Assembly: GCA_030539595.1 (NCBI GenBank)
Contig: JAUNXW010000023.1
Span: 5,101 to 15,291, forward strand
Direction of reading: 5' to 3'
Source: Methanocorpusculum sp.
Lineage (GTDB): Archaea; Halobacteriota; Methanomicrobia; Methanomicrobiales; Methanocorpusculaceae
DNA: 10,191 nt
Shown: in pieces, positions 1-6,622 of the stretch
Layout of the letters: each line of letters starts with the position of its first letter
How positions within the stretch are numbered: the first letter of the stretch is position 1
Made by a program: the position numbers and the translations under genes
Notes under the pieces: generated by a model
The model's input: the letters and a program-made list of their open reading frames with translations, nothing else
The model's database searches: none
What the model was told of the DNA's origin: nothing

Positions 1-772
1 GCTTGTCTTCTTCGAGATTGGATTTGCTGCTGTCTTCCACTTCCACTTCGTCGACGTCTTCATCATCATCTTCTTCGCTGTTTCCGCGTCGGTTGTTTAA
101 CATTATGTTTGCGGATTCTCCGAGTTTGCGCATGATTTCGCTGATTTTATCCTCGATATCTATTTCATCATCTATTTCAAGGCTCGTTCCTTCAATTTCC
201 AGAAGGAATTTTGCTATTTCGCTTGATTCAAATAATATGTCGTCGAGTTCATCCATTGTGAAAAATCCGCACATCGCTCCGTAGAAAAATGTTGCGCCCG
301 ACTTTCTGACTTTTCTTTTGAATGCGGTTCTTGCCTGATTTACTGCCTGCGGGCTGTAAGTCTCTTCCATAAACGGACAAAGTTCGGGAAGATGATTGCC
401 GATAAAAGTCATTTCCGCGCCGTATGGGGTTTTGAAATCCGAGCATAGTCTGGCTATTGCCCATTCGCGTGCTGTGATGTATGTTCTTTTTCTCAGGAAG
501 ATGTTTACTTTTCTGTAGGCAGCTCCGTCGACTTTTTTGAATTTTGTGTATTTGTTTATTTCATCCGAGCGGTCTTCTTCGTAGTAGAACTTTCCTTCTT
601 TTTCATTTATTGATTCTGTATTTAGTTCTGTTTCAGCCTTTTGTGTTTCGGCGGGTGCTGTATCAATCCAGTCTATTGTATCGTTTTGAATTTCATCGAT
701 TTTTTCCGCTGCCGGATTTTCAAATTCCTGCTTAGGTGTTTCGTCCCCCGGTGTTTTTTCAAACGTATCCAT
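1..772 (-). CDS. DUF5806-like conserved archaeal protein (3' end outside window)
   Basis: 257 codons are visible from the ATG at 772, running off the left edge without a stop. Residues 1-70 are an acidic, low-complexity leader. Residues 74-225 form a compact, mostly helical domain with runs such as YTKFKKVDGAAYRKV, TAREWAIARLCSDFK, SPQAVNQARTAF and YGAMCGFFTMDELDD. From memory these resemble the conserved core of haloarchaeal and methanogen proteins called DUF5806, whose function is unknown to me. After residue 231 comes a strongly acidic tail (EEDDDEDVDEVEVED), probably disordered. The TAREWAIARLC and PQAVNQAR segments look like helix-turn-helix helices, so nucleic-acid binding is possible but only inferred. 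No Shine-Dalgarno sequence is seen ahead of the ATG. The gene is divergent in layout from nothing nearby and appears monocistronic. I am sure it is a real gene, and moderately sure of the family. Confidence 0.85.
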   Translation of the reverse strand, partial: MDTFEKTPGDETPKQEFENPAAEKIDEIQNDTIDWIDTAPAETQKAETELNTESINEKEGKFYYEEDRSDEINKYTKFKKVDGAAYRKVNIFLRKRTYITAREWAIARLCSDFKTPYGAEMTFIGNHLPELCPFMEETYSPQAVNQARTAFKRKVRKSGATFFYGAMCGFFTMDELDDILFESSEIAKFLLEIEGTSLEIDDEIDIEDKISEIMRKLGESANIMLNNRRGNSEEDDDEDVDEVEVEDSSKSNLEEDK

Positions 773-846
773 TATTGTTTAGATATATGTGTTCCAACGT
801 ATTTTAGGTTTGGTCAGATGTGTTTTTTGGGCTCTGTTTTTGTATA

Positions 847-857
847 GCATTATATGG
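847..857 (-). promoter_or_regulatory. Candidate TATA box for the DUF5806-like gene
   Basis: On the minus strand this reads CCATATAATGC, an acceptable archaeal TATA element. Initiation about 25 bp downstream would give a leader of roughly 50 nt before the ATG at 772. A second TATA-like run (ATATAT near 783-788) is too close to the start codon to act as the TATA box. The call rests on composition and spacing only. Confidence 0.35.
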
Positions 858-1227
858 TTTATTACATATGATGTAAACGTGTATTCCACTGAATCGAAGA
901 AGTGATTTTTTGAAAAATAGGGGCTTTGTGTTTAACCGGTTTGAATAATTATATTGAGAGTTTGTTCAATCGTGATAAGTAGCTGGCAAAATTGATTTTT
1001 GAAATTTATCCGGCGAAACACGACGTTGTATTGCTTCAAAAAGATTTAGTGTATTTTTAATCAGATAGATAGGGTTTCGCTCTTCTCGCGAGTGATGAAA
1101 AAGCGATTGCGATTCGCGTGATTGGCGGTTTCTTTTCCTCATCAATTAGAAGAATACTCAAAACTTCGTCGATTAGAAAAAATATACTAAATCTTTTCGC
1201 AACAATACAGAATAATATAACACCAAT

Positions 1228-1234
1228 AAAAAAA
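1228..1234 (-). terminator. Oligo-T terminator of xerA
   Basis: Seven consecutive T on the minus strand start immediately after the xerA stop codon (1235-1237). Archaeal RNA polymerase terminates at such runs without needing a hairpin, and none is seen. Confidence 0.5.
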
Positions 1235-2158
1235 TTATTTTTTTGAAGCGAGCGGGAAATACTGCTGATAAGTATTTCTTCTCTCGTCGATATCTGTGTG
1301 GATATAGATTTCTGTGGTCTGAATCGAATTATGCCCGAGATTTTCCTGAACAACGCGGAGATTATGCGACCTTTTGTATAATTCACTTGCATAGCTGTGA
1401 CGTATTTTATGCGGGGTAATTCCTGCCGGTGCGTATAAATTGAAAATATGCTGAACGGTTCTTGGAGCAATTGCTTTTCCTCCGCGTCCTTCAAAAACAA
1501 CTCCTGATTTTTTGCCGTTCAAATGGCTTTTAATCAGCGAAAGCGTATCTGAGTCGCAGAATACAATTCTGATTTTACCGCCTTTACCTCTCACGCGAAT
1601 TGTTCCCTCCTCAAAGTCTATATGTTCAGCCAAAAGCCCGCAGACTTCTGAAATACGCATTCCAGTCGCGTAAATTGTCCTGATTAAAAGCCTGTCGCGA
1701 GGATTTTCAAGACTTTCGATAAATTCCATGACTTCTTTGTGACGGAGATATTTCAGTTCCCTGTCCTTTATTTTCGGTCTGTCTACTCTGTCCATCGGAT
1801 TTACTTCGATGATGTCCTGATTAATCAGGTATCTGTAAAATGAAGACAGAGCCGAGTCGTACTGATGAAGGCTCGCAGCTGAAAGGTGTCTTTCATTTCT
1901 GATAAGTGTCAGGTAATCGCCGATTTCATAAGTGTTTGTGTCGATATCCGAGGATAGTGAATAATTCTCAAGGACAGCTGTGTTTTCGGGCGCATCTCCG
2001 TCTTTTTCTTCAATGCATGTTTTGTATTTTCCAAACAGTCTGAGTACTCTTTCGTATGCTTCAATTGTGTTTTGAGAGTAGTTTTTTGTTTGCAGGTTGC
2101 TGACATATCTTGGAATCCAAATGCTGAAGTTTCTCTTCTGAGTATTTGGTATTGCCAT
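1235..2158 (-). CDS. xerA: XerA-type tyrosine recombinase
   Basis: 307 aa, slightly longer than typical XerA/XerC/XerD (about 280-300). Residues 10-115 are the SAM-like core-binding domain, with an acidic insertion around residues 49-76 that explains the extra length. Residues 130-300 are the catalytic domain with every expected active-site residue: R168 in TGMRIS, the beta-hairpin K192 in GKGGK, H250 and R253 in HKIRHSYAS, H276 in LGHNS, and the nucleophile Y285 in TTEIYIHTD. The family cuts and rejoins DNA through a 3'-phosphotyrosine; solo archaeal XerA is known from Pyrococcus to act on a dif site and resolve chromosome dimers. The gene stands alone, with no integrase-associated phage or IS genes around it, which favours a housekeeping Xer over an element integrase. 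A weak AGGT precedes the ATG by 5 nt. A dif-like palindrome lies 41 bp upstream. Confidence 0.93.
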   Translation of the reverse strand: MAIPNTQKRNFSIWIPRYVSNLQTKNYSQNTIEAYERVLRLFGKYKTCIEEKDGDAPENTAVLENYSLSSDIDTNTYEIGDYLTLIRNERHLSAASLHQYDSALSSFYRYLINQDIIEVNPMDRVDRPKIKDRELKYLRHKEVMEFIESLENPRDRLLIRTIYATGMRISEVCGLLAEHIDFEEGTIRVRGKGGKIRIVFCDSDTLSLIKSHLNGKKSGVVFEGRGGKAIAPRTVQHIFNLYAPAGITPHKIRHSYASELYKRSHNLRVVQENLGHNSIQTTEIYIHTDIDERRNTYQQYFPLASKK

Positions 2159-2199
2159 CTTTTACCTGATTATTTAGTATGTGCTTTGAGGTATTAATG

Positions 2200-2227
2200 A
2201 TTGCGCATAATATGTATTATGCGCAAT
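2200..2227. other. dif: Candidate dif site (28-bp palindrome next to xerA)
   Basis: The site has an 11-bp left arm ATTGCGCATAA, a 6-bp centre TATGTA and an 11-bp right arm TTATGCGCAAT. The arms are perfect inverted repeats and only the two central bases (TG) break the symmetry. The 11-6-11 layout is that of Xer sites, and the sequence matches E. coli dif (arms GGTGCGCATAA and TTATGTTAAAT, centre TGTATA) at 21 of 28 positions, including 9 of 11 in the left arm. Identical arms fit binding of a single recombinase as a pair. The site sits 41 bp ahead of the xerA start, as xer-adjacent sites do in single-recombinase bacterial systems. The alternative is an operator for a transcription factor; the TATA-like centre may also be part of the xerA promoter. 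Confidence 0.7.
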
Positions 2228-2249
2228 TATTGTCTTTCTGAAATGGTTT

Positions 2250-2284
2250 AATTTGAGGTTATTTTGTAAAAACAATCTCAAATT
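2250..2284. repeat. Inverted repeat near the dif-like site
   Basis: AATTTGAG at 2250-2257 is matched by CTCAAATT at 2277-2284, with a 19-nt AT-rich loop. It lies 22 bp beyond the dif-like palindrome. It may be a chance hairpin or an accessory protein site; no function can be assigned. Confidence 0.35.
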
Positions 2285-2529
2285 ACCGTTATTTTATTTT
2301 TGGTGATTTTTTATGATTTTCAGCACCGATTTTTATGTCTCATATACCCTGACAAAAATAGCGGACTTTTAAGCCTCTCAAAATATTCAGACGATGAATC
2401 ACCTTGCCTACGTTCTGAAAGTGTCTTAAATCGAAGATATGAAAGCCTGATTTTTCGGGTTCAGAAAAAAAAATCTGTGGATTGTTTGTGCTCTTGATTT
2501 TTTGAAAGGATAACATAACAGTAATCTTA

Positions 2530-2562
2530 TTGTGAAAATCTTCTCGAACTGATTTTTCACAA
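2530..2562. repeat. Hairpin (TTGTGAAAATC / GATTTTTCACAA)
   Basis: TTGTGAAAATC (2530-2540) pairs with GATTTTTCACAA (2551-2562), with a one-base bulge and a 10-nt loop. The right arm runs into a reverse copy of the dispersed repeat (GAGTTTGTCCGATTGTG on the minus strand, 2559-2575), so this may be the end of a small decayed element. Confidence 0.4.
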
Positions 2563-2650
2563 TCGGACAAACTCTGCAAAAGACTGCACGTCAAGCACGA
2601 AAATAAAAATTCAGTTGATATTAATTGGGAATTATGCGGTTGCGCTTTGT

Positions 2651-2683
2651 GAGCTTGTTAAATAGCGGAAACCTTTAGGTTTC
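2651..2683 (+). repeat. Dispersed repeat copy with internal hairpin
   Basis: Positions 2651-2679 match 4188-4216 at 25 of 29 bases, ending in the shared GGAAACCTTTAGG. In this copy GAAACC-TTTA-GGTTTC (2668-2683) forms a perfect 6-bp stem with a 4-nt loop. Further along, TTTGCGAATCT (2704-2714) and GAATCTGTTGG (2724-2734) also recur near 4218-4232, so this looks like a longer or rearranged version of the element at 4188-4240. Confidence 0.6.
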
Positions 2684-2756
2684 TTATCCGGGCAAACAAA
2701 ATGTTTGCGAATCTTTGATTTGTGAATCTGTTGGCACAGTGTAAGTCCTATTAATA

Positions 2757-2799
2757 TTAAACACGAAAGCTCACAAAATCTACCGAATCTCACGAAAGT
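2757..2799 (+). repeat. ACACGAAA-type repeat, direct copy
   Basis: This 43-base stretch matches the reverse complement of 4487-4529 at 39 of 43 positions, including the core CACAAAATCTA and GAATCTCACGAAAGT. Weaker similarity continues to about 2825. It lies entirely in non-coding DNA. Confidence 0.7.
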
Positions 2800-3018
2800 C
2801 ATGTATTTTGTATTTTTCGTGAGGTAAGTGAATGTCTGAATCAATCCCAATAAATATTCTTCAATTGATTTTTTCGGTTCGTGAAATAATGGGGTGAACA
2901 AATTCAGAATTCATTGCTGCACAGATTTTTATCATTTATCTGGTATCGATAATCTCATTTTCAAAATCATGTGCAGTCGAACAAAGGTAAATCTCGCATG
3001 TAATAAACTGCATGATGC

Positions 3019-3025
3019 TATATAA
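3019..3025 (+). promoter_or_regulatory. Candidate TATA box for the GHMP-fold gene
   Basis: TATATAA sits about 88 bp ahead of the start codon at 3107, which would give initiation near 3045-3050 and a leader of about 60 nt. The element is a good archaeal TATA match, and no better one lies closer. Confidence 0.4.
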
Positions 3026-3106
3026 CAACTTACAAAAAAAGCACCCTGTTTCAGTATAGTTTTCATAACAATACTTATCAAGTACCGAATCAAAGTAAAA
3101 TGAACA

Positions 3107-4186
3107 ATGGTCATCATGAAAATACGCGGGGGAGATCTTGACCTCGTAGAATATGACTTCAACTCATTTGCACCGGGTGAAAATCTTCACACAAATGAAA
3201 TCACCGATGTCGGAAAAATAAATCCTCGGAAAGAAATTTTTCATGTAAAAGCTCCTGCAAGAATTCACCTAAGTGTCTTGGACATGAACAGATTTTCCCC
3301 GGGAACACCCGGAGGCGGTGGAATAGGATTTGCTCTTCAAATTTATCATGAAGTAACTGTTTCATGCACGGAAGGCGAAACAAAAATAGACTCGCCGAGA
3401 CATTTAATAATCCGTCATCTTGAAGCCGCCTTAAAGAAACTCACAGGATACAAAGGCGGATTCATAATCTCCACTAAAGAGCCGGGAAAAGAACACATAG
3501 GTCTTGGCTCAACCTGCACAACATTGACCGCCGTAGCCGTTGCGATGAACGAAGCTCTCGGCCGTCCTCTTTCAACAGACGATGTCAGAATGCTTGTGGG
3601 TTTCAACTATGTTGAAGAAACAGAAAATCCTAATGAGGTTGTTTTCGGATTTGAAACAGGTGTGGGAGCTCTTTGCAGCATTAACGGCGGAATAAATATC
3701 ATAGGCGACAGACTTACAAAAATCTACAGTCAGCCGTTTGCGGAAAACAAAAATGTATTCATCCTCACCCCAAAGATTCATGAAAACTCCGATAACGCGG
3801 GAAATGAAGAATTTTCTCTGCTGATGAACAGAGCAAGAACTCTTGACTACAGTGACAGAAATCTGAAAGCATACATGGTTTTAATGGATTTGATTCCCGC
3901 AATAGCAAGAAAAAATCTCCGCAAAACAGGCGACACAATGTGGGAGATAGAGTTCAGAGGCTCAAAGCGTGCTGAGGTTCAGCATCACTCATTCATAATT
4001 TATCAGTATATGAATTCGCTCAGACAGGCAGGTCTTGAATTTGTTGCGATGAGTTCTGTAGGACCTTCTATTTGCATCGTCACGGAAAAATCGAAAAGAG
4101 AGATTCAGCCGATTTTATCACAGCTCGGTCTGACAATAAATGAATCGACTAAGGTCGATAATGAAGGGATTAAAATTTCTTTTTAG
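3107..4186 (+). CDS. GHMP-superfamily protein, divergent beta-RFAP synthase-like
   Basis: 359 aa. An in-frame TGA directly precedes the first ATG (3107); the ATG at 3116 (residue 4) is an equally good start. Residues 46-80 (VKAPARIHLSVLDMN, then GGGGIGFALQI) and 128-147 (GKEHIGLGSTCTT followed by a helix) give the GHMP layout of beta-ribofuranosylaminobenzene 5'-phosphate synthase, which joins PRPP and p-aminobenzoate derivatives in methanopterin synthesis. Residues 184-200 (TGVGALCSINGGINIIG) and 314-322 (AMSSVGPSI) match the later glycine motifs of that family. It departs from the classical enzyme in an N-terminal extension of about 45 residues, in GLGSTCTT where the usual motif is close to GLGSGTQ, and in the length of the C-terminal part. 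It may be a paralogue with another substrate. It is a solo gene. The fold is near certain, the reaction is not. Confidence 0.8.
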   Translation: MVIMKIRGGDLDLVEYDFNSFAPGENLHTNEITDVGKINPRKEIFHVKAPARIHLSVLDMNRFSPGTPGGGGIGFALQIYHEVTVSCTEGETKIDSPRHLIIRHLEAALKKLTGYKGGFIISTKEPGKEHIGLGSTCTTLTAVAVAMNEALGRPLSTDDVRMLVGFNYVEETENPNEVVFGFETGVGALCSINGGINIIGDRLTKIYSQPFAENKNVFILTPKIHENSDNAGNEEFSLLMNRARTLDYSDRNLKAYMVLMDLIPAIARKNLRKTGDTMWEIEFRGSKRAEVQHHSFIIYQYMNSLRQAGLEFVAMSSVGPSICIVTEKSKREIQPILSQLGLTINESTKVDNEGIKISF

Positions 4187-4187
4187 A

Positions 4188-4240
4188 GAGTTTGTTCTAT
4201 AGTGGAAACCTTTAGGCTTGCGAATCTGTTGGACAAACTC
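4188..4240. repeat. 53-bp MITE-like palindrome with 10-bp terminal repeats
   Basis: The element starts with GAGTTTGTTC and ends with GGACAAACTC, terminal inverted repeats matching at 9 of 10 positions. Its left 29 bases recur at 2651-2679. It begins one base after the stop codon of the GHMP-fold gene. A further half-copy, GAGGTTGTCCAATAGTAGA, follows at 4246-4264. It is too short to encode a transposase, so it may be a MITE, the remains of IS ends, or a transcription-linked hairpin. Confidence 0.6.
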
Positions 4241-4312
4241 TTTAGGAGGTTGTCCAATAGTAGATTTTATGGTATAAATTAATCTATGAATAATTGTTGT
4301 CAGATAATTTGT

Positions 4313-4570
4313 TAGTGTAGGGTACATCACGAAAAACACAAAAGTTCACGACGTTAAACACGAAAAAAGATTAATTTGGCAGTAAGTAATATTAAACACG
4401 AATATTCACAAAATCTATTGCCAGCCTTCGGCTTGCTCAGCTGAGGGAACTTCGTTCCCCGCTAACGAAAAGCACAAAAATATATTACTTTCGTGAGATT
4501 CGTTAGATTTTGTGAATTTTCGTGTTTGACGTCGTGATGTTTCGTGGTTTTCGTGATGTACCCGACGCTA
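4313..4570. repeat. Long imperfect inverted repeat (51-bp arms)
   Basis: The arms 4313-4363 and 4520-4570 pair at 44 of 51 positions. A second, shifted pairing is possible because AAACACGA occurs twice: 4394-4417 pairs with 4504-4527 at 23 of 24. The 156-nt interior carries three small GC-richer hairpins: AGCC-TTC-GGCT (4423-4433), the palindrome CTCAGCTGAG (4436-4445) and GGGAAC-TTC-GTTCCC (4445-4459). As RNA or a cruciform the whole unit would fold into one long branched stem. No ORF of note is inside. Confidence 0.75.
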
Positions 4571-4590
4571 AATAATCCTGATGAAAAATC

Positions 4591-4626
4591 TTGTCCAACG
4601 GTTTCACATAACGATTGGACAATCTC
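4591..4626. repeat. TTGTCCAA inverted repeat; shared with the pilin upstream region
   Basis: TTGTCCAA (4591-4598) is mirrored by TTGGACAA (4615-4622). The 26 bases 4591-4616 match 6696-6721, upstream of the pilin gene, at 23 of 26. The right end, GAGATTGTCCAATC on the minus strand, is another variant of the dispersed GAGTTTGTCC repeat. Confidence 0.6.
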
Positions 4627-4672
4627 TTTAGAATAAATTTCCGTATCAGTTAATTTTTAATAGGGTGGAGCG

Positions 4673-4682
4673 CTCTATAATA
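4673..4682 (+). promoter_or_regulatory. Candidate TATA box for the transporter gene
   Basis: CTCTATAATA lies about 90 bp upstream of the ATG at 4769. Another AT-rich run, GGATAAAAATCTACATAT (4702-4719), is an alternative with a shorter leader. Either could serve; sequence alone does not decide. Confidence 0.35.
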
Positions 4683-4768
4683 AAAACGGTTTACTCGAAG
4701 GGGATAAAAATCTACATATCTGGGGCTTTTGTGCGCCGTAATGTGAAAACTGAGAAACCGGGGAAAAA

Positions 4769-6622
4769 ATGCGCACAACAACAATCAATCCGAAATTAAT
4801 CTTATTTGTAGCAGCTTTCGCTGCATTACTCGCAACGTTCAATGAAACATACCTAAACGTCGCATTTCCTGCGATAATGGCAACATTTTCTGTAGACTTG
4901 GGAACTGTTCAATGGCTTGCAACCGCTTACATGCTTGGAGCTGCCGTAATGGTTCCGGTATCTGCGTTTTTATACCGCAGCATCAAAACAAAGAACCTCT
5001 TCATTATCTCGCTTGGGCTGTTAATTGCGGGAAGCATAATCTGCGCTCTCTCCGTTAACTTTCCTATGCTTCTTATCGGAAGAATAGTTCAGTCACTTGG
5101 AACAGGAATGTTAATCCCTGTTGGAATGAATGTAACTCTGGAAGTTGCACCTATCAGAAAACTTGGAATGTATCTTGGAATTATCGGCTCAATGACAGCT
5201 GTCGGACCTTCATCAAGTATCATAATTGCGGGCGGTCTGCTTTCATTCTTTAGCTGGAACGTACTCTTCTGGGTTTACGGAGGGCTTGCGCTCGCGTGCT
5301 TAATTTGTGCAGTATTCATGATGAAAAATATTGCAGAACTCAGCAGTCCTAAAATGGATATTCTCTCAACAATTCTAATAAGCTTTGCACTGATTGGAAT
5401 TCTTTACGGAATCTCATCCTCGTTTGGTGGAAATATAATAATATCTGTAATTGCTGCAGCGGTTGGAATAATTTGTCTGATAGCGTTTGTTCTTCGCCAG
5501 AAAAAAATCACAACGCCGCTTATCAATCTTCAGCCGTTATCGGTTCGACCGTTTGCTGTAGGTGTTATCGTAAATATGATTACACTGACAATTATTTTTG
5601 CGATGAACATTATTATGCCCCTTTATATGCAGAGCGCTTTGGGTGTTCCCGCAATGGCGGCTTCGCTGACACTCTTTCCTGCAATTCTGATTTCGGGAAT
5701 TCTTTCACCGTTCATCGGAAAAATTTACGATAAACGCGGTCCGAGAGTAATTCTTCCGCTTGGATTTCTTATGATGGGATTATTTACAGCGCTTCTTGCG
5801 GTTTTTATTTCAACGGGTTCGCTGATTGTATTCGCACTGTTATATATTCCGGTCATCTGCGGACCGGCTTTAATTCTCGGTCCTGTTCAGAGTTTTGCTC
5901 TTTCGCATTTGAAACCCGAGATGAATCCTCACGGTGTGGTTGTAATAAGTACAGGTTTTCAGGTCGCGGGCTGTATCGGAGCTTCACTTTTCACGGGAGT
6001 ATATTCTCTCTTTGCGGTATCCGCTCTTGAGCTCGGTTTCATTGCTTCTGCAATGCTCGTTGTTGTATTTGCCGCGGTCGGATTTATTCTGGCTCTTTAT
6101 CTTGGGCGCGTTTCGCTTCGCGGAAAAACAAAAACGGCAGTTTCAGAGACTGGTACAATTAAGGATATGGGCATTTCCTCTGTTATGCTCAAAGGGGTTT
6201 ACAGTGTTTCGACTTCGGCAAGTCTGCTTGATGCGATGAACTGTATGATTGAACATAAGACAAGTGGTATACCCGTAATTTCCGAAGACGGCAAAGCGGC
6301 AGGATTTATTGTGGATGGAGATATTATCAGATTCATGAGCGGAAAAGAGTCTGATACAACTACAACTTTTCCGTCAATGTATCCGCTCTGGCATAATCGC
6401 TCTTCGCTTGACGGCAAACGCGAGGAACTCGCAAAAGTCAATGTCATGAATCTTGCATCGACCAATGTTATATCTGTTGATATTCACGATGACATCACTG
6501 TGCTGTTTAATATTTTGTCAGACAGCAGAATTAAGAAAGTGCCTGTCCTTGACAACAATAAAGTTGTTGGAACTGTAAGCAGGTCTGATGTTATGAGAAA
6601 AATTCTGATGAAGGCGGCATAA
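4769..6622 (+). CDS. DHA2-type MFS efflux transporter fused to a CBS pair
   Basis: 617 aa. GGGG five bases before the ATG is a plausible ribosome-binding site. Residues 10-446 are a hydrophobic MFS domain of the 14-segment drug/proton antiporter type (EmrB/QacA/Lmr-like): FNETYLNVAFPAI in TM1 (24-36), RIVQSLGTGMLIP (105-117), the GP...GG antiporter motif in TM5 (146-156), and a motif-A-like GKIYDKRGPR (317-326). The FNETxLNVA form of TM1 is typical of Firmicutes members, which suggests transfer. Residues 468-525 and 558-614 are two CBS domains, forming one Bateman module on the cytoplasmic side. CBS pairs bind adenine nucleotides or sense ionic strength in other transporters; here the ligand is unknown. 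Substrates are probably hydrophobic compounds exported with proton exchange, which is inference. The gene appears monocistronic. Confidence 0.9.
   Translation: MRTTTINPKLILFVAAFAALLATFNETYLNVAFPAIMATFSVDLGTVQWLATAYMLGAAVMVPVSAFLYRSIKTKNLFIISLGLLIAGSIICALSVNFPMLLIGRIVQSLGTGMLIPVGMNVTLEVAPIRKLGMYLGIIGSMTAVGPSSSIIIAGGLLSFFSWNVLFWVYGGLALACLICAVFMMKNIAELSSPKMDILSTILISFALIGILYGISSSFGGNIIISVIAAAVGIICLIAFVLRQKKITTPLINLQPLSVRPFAVGVIVNMITLTIIFAMNIIMPLYMQSALGVPAMAASLTLFPAILISGILSPFIGKIYDKRGPRVILPLGFLMMGLFTALLAVFISTGSLIVFALLYIPVICGPALILGPVQSFALSHLKPEMNPHGVVVISTGFQVAGCIGASLFTGVYSLFAVSALELGFIASAMLVVVFAAVGFILALYLGRVSLRGKTKTAVSETGTIKDMGISSVMLKGVYSVSTSASLLDAMNCMIEHKTSGIPVISEDGKAAGFIVDGDIIRFMSGKESDTTTTFPSMYPLWHNRSSLDGKREELAKVNVMNLASTNVISVDIHDDITVLFNILSDSRIKKVPVLDNNKVVGTVSRSDVMRKILMKAA

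Larger units (their letters stand above)
773..1234. other. Intergenic region, no gene seen
   Basis: Both strands are broken by stops except for an ORF that merely shadows xerA. The region holds the promoter of the DUF5806-like gene on its left side and the oligo-T stop of xerA at its right end. Around 958-975 (GAGTTTGTTCAATCGTGA) there is a degenerate copy of the dispersed GAGTTTGTCC repeat described elsewhere in this annotation. Around 1014-1024, AAACACGACGTT resembles part of the long inverted repeat near 4350. No RNA gene is recognised. Confidence 0.5.
2228..3106. other. 880-bp intergenic region rich in repeats, no credible gene
   Basis: Small ORFs here have no recognisable domain and run through repeats, so I do not call them. 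What can be seen: an inverted pair AATTTGAG/CTCAAATT (2250-2284), a hairpin at 2530-2562, a reverse copy of the dispersed repeat (2556-2575), a direct copy at 2651-2679, a copy of the ACACGAAA repeat (2757-2799), and the promoter of the next gene near 3019. The stretch 2290-2520 shows nothing I can name; it could be a decayed gene. Confidence 0.5.
4187..4768. other. 580-bp intergenic region made largely of repeats
   Basis: It contains in order the 53-bp palindrome, a half-copy of its end, the long inverted repeat 4313-4570, a second inverted repeat 4591-4626 and the transporter promoter. The small minus-strand ORF over 4118-4339 reads through the repeat and is not credible. Confidence 0.6.

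Noticed and set aside
3..284. Serine-rich ORF of 93 codons on the plus strand
   Set aside because: It is the antisense of the acidic tail of the DUF5806-like gene; GAA/GAT-rich codons read backwards give serine runs.
1057..1500. 147-codon minus-strand ORF overlapping the 3' end of xerA
   Set aside because: It overlaps the conserved catalytic part of xerA in another frame and has no domain or ribosome-binding site.
1235..2227. xerA plus palindrome read as an integrase with an att site of a provirus or integrative element
   Set aside because: No tRNA, second att copy or mobile-element genes are seen around it, and the site matches dif rather than a typical att. Elements integrated at dif cannot be excluded outside the window.
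2632..2901. 89-codon minus-strand ORF
   Set aside because: It runs through two dispersed repeats; its PKGFRY phrase recurs in another repeat-derived ORF near 4200, showing the similarity comes from repeat DNA.
4118..4339. 73-codon minus-strand ORF
   Set aside because: It is antisense to the end of the GHMP-fold gene and the 53-bp repeat unit, with no independent support.
4300..4570. Repeated CACGAA strings suggesting a CRISPR array
   Set aside because: Spacing is irregular, copies are degenerate and inverted rather than direct, and no cas gene is near.
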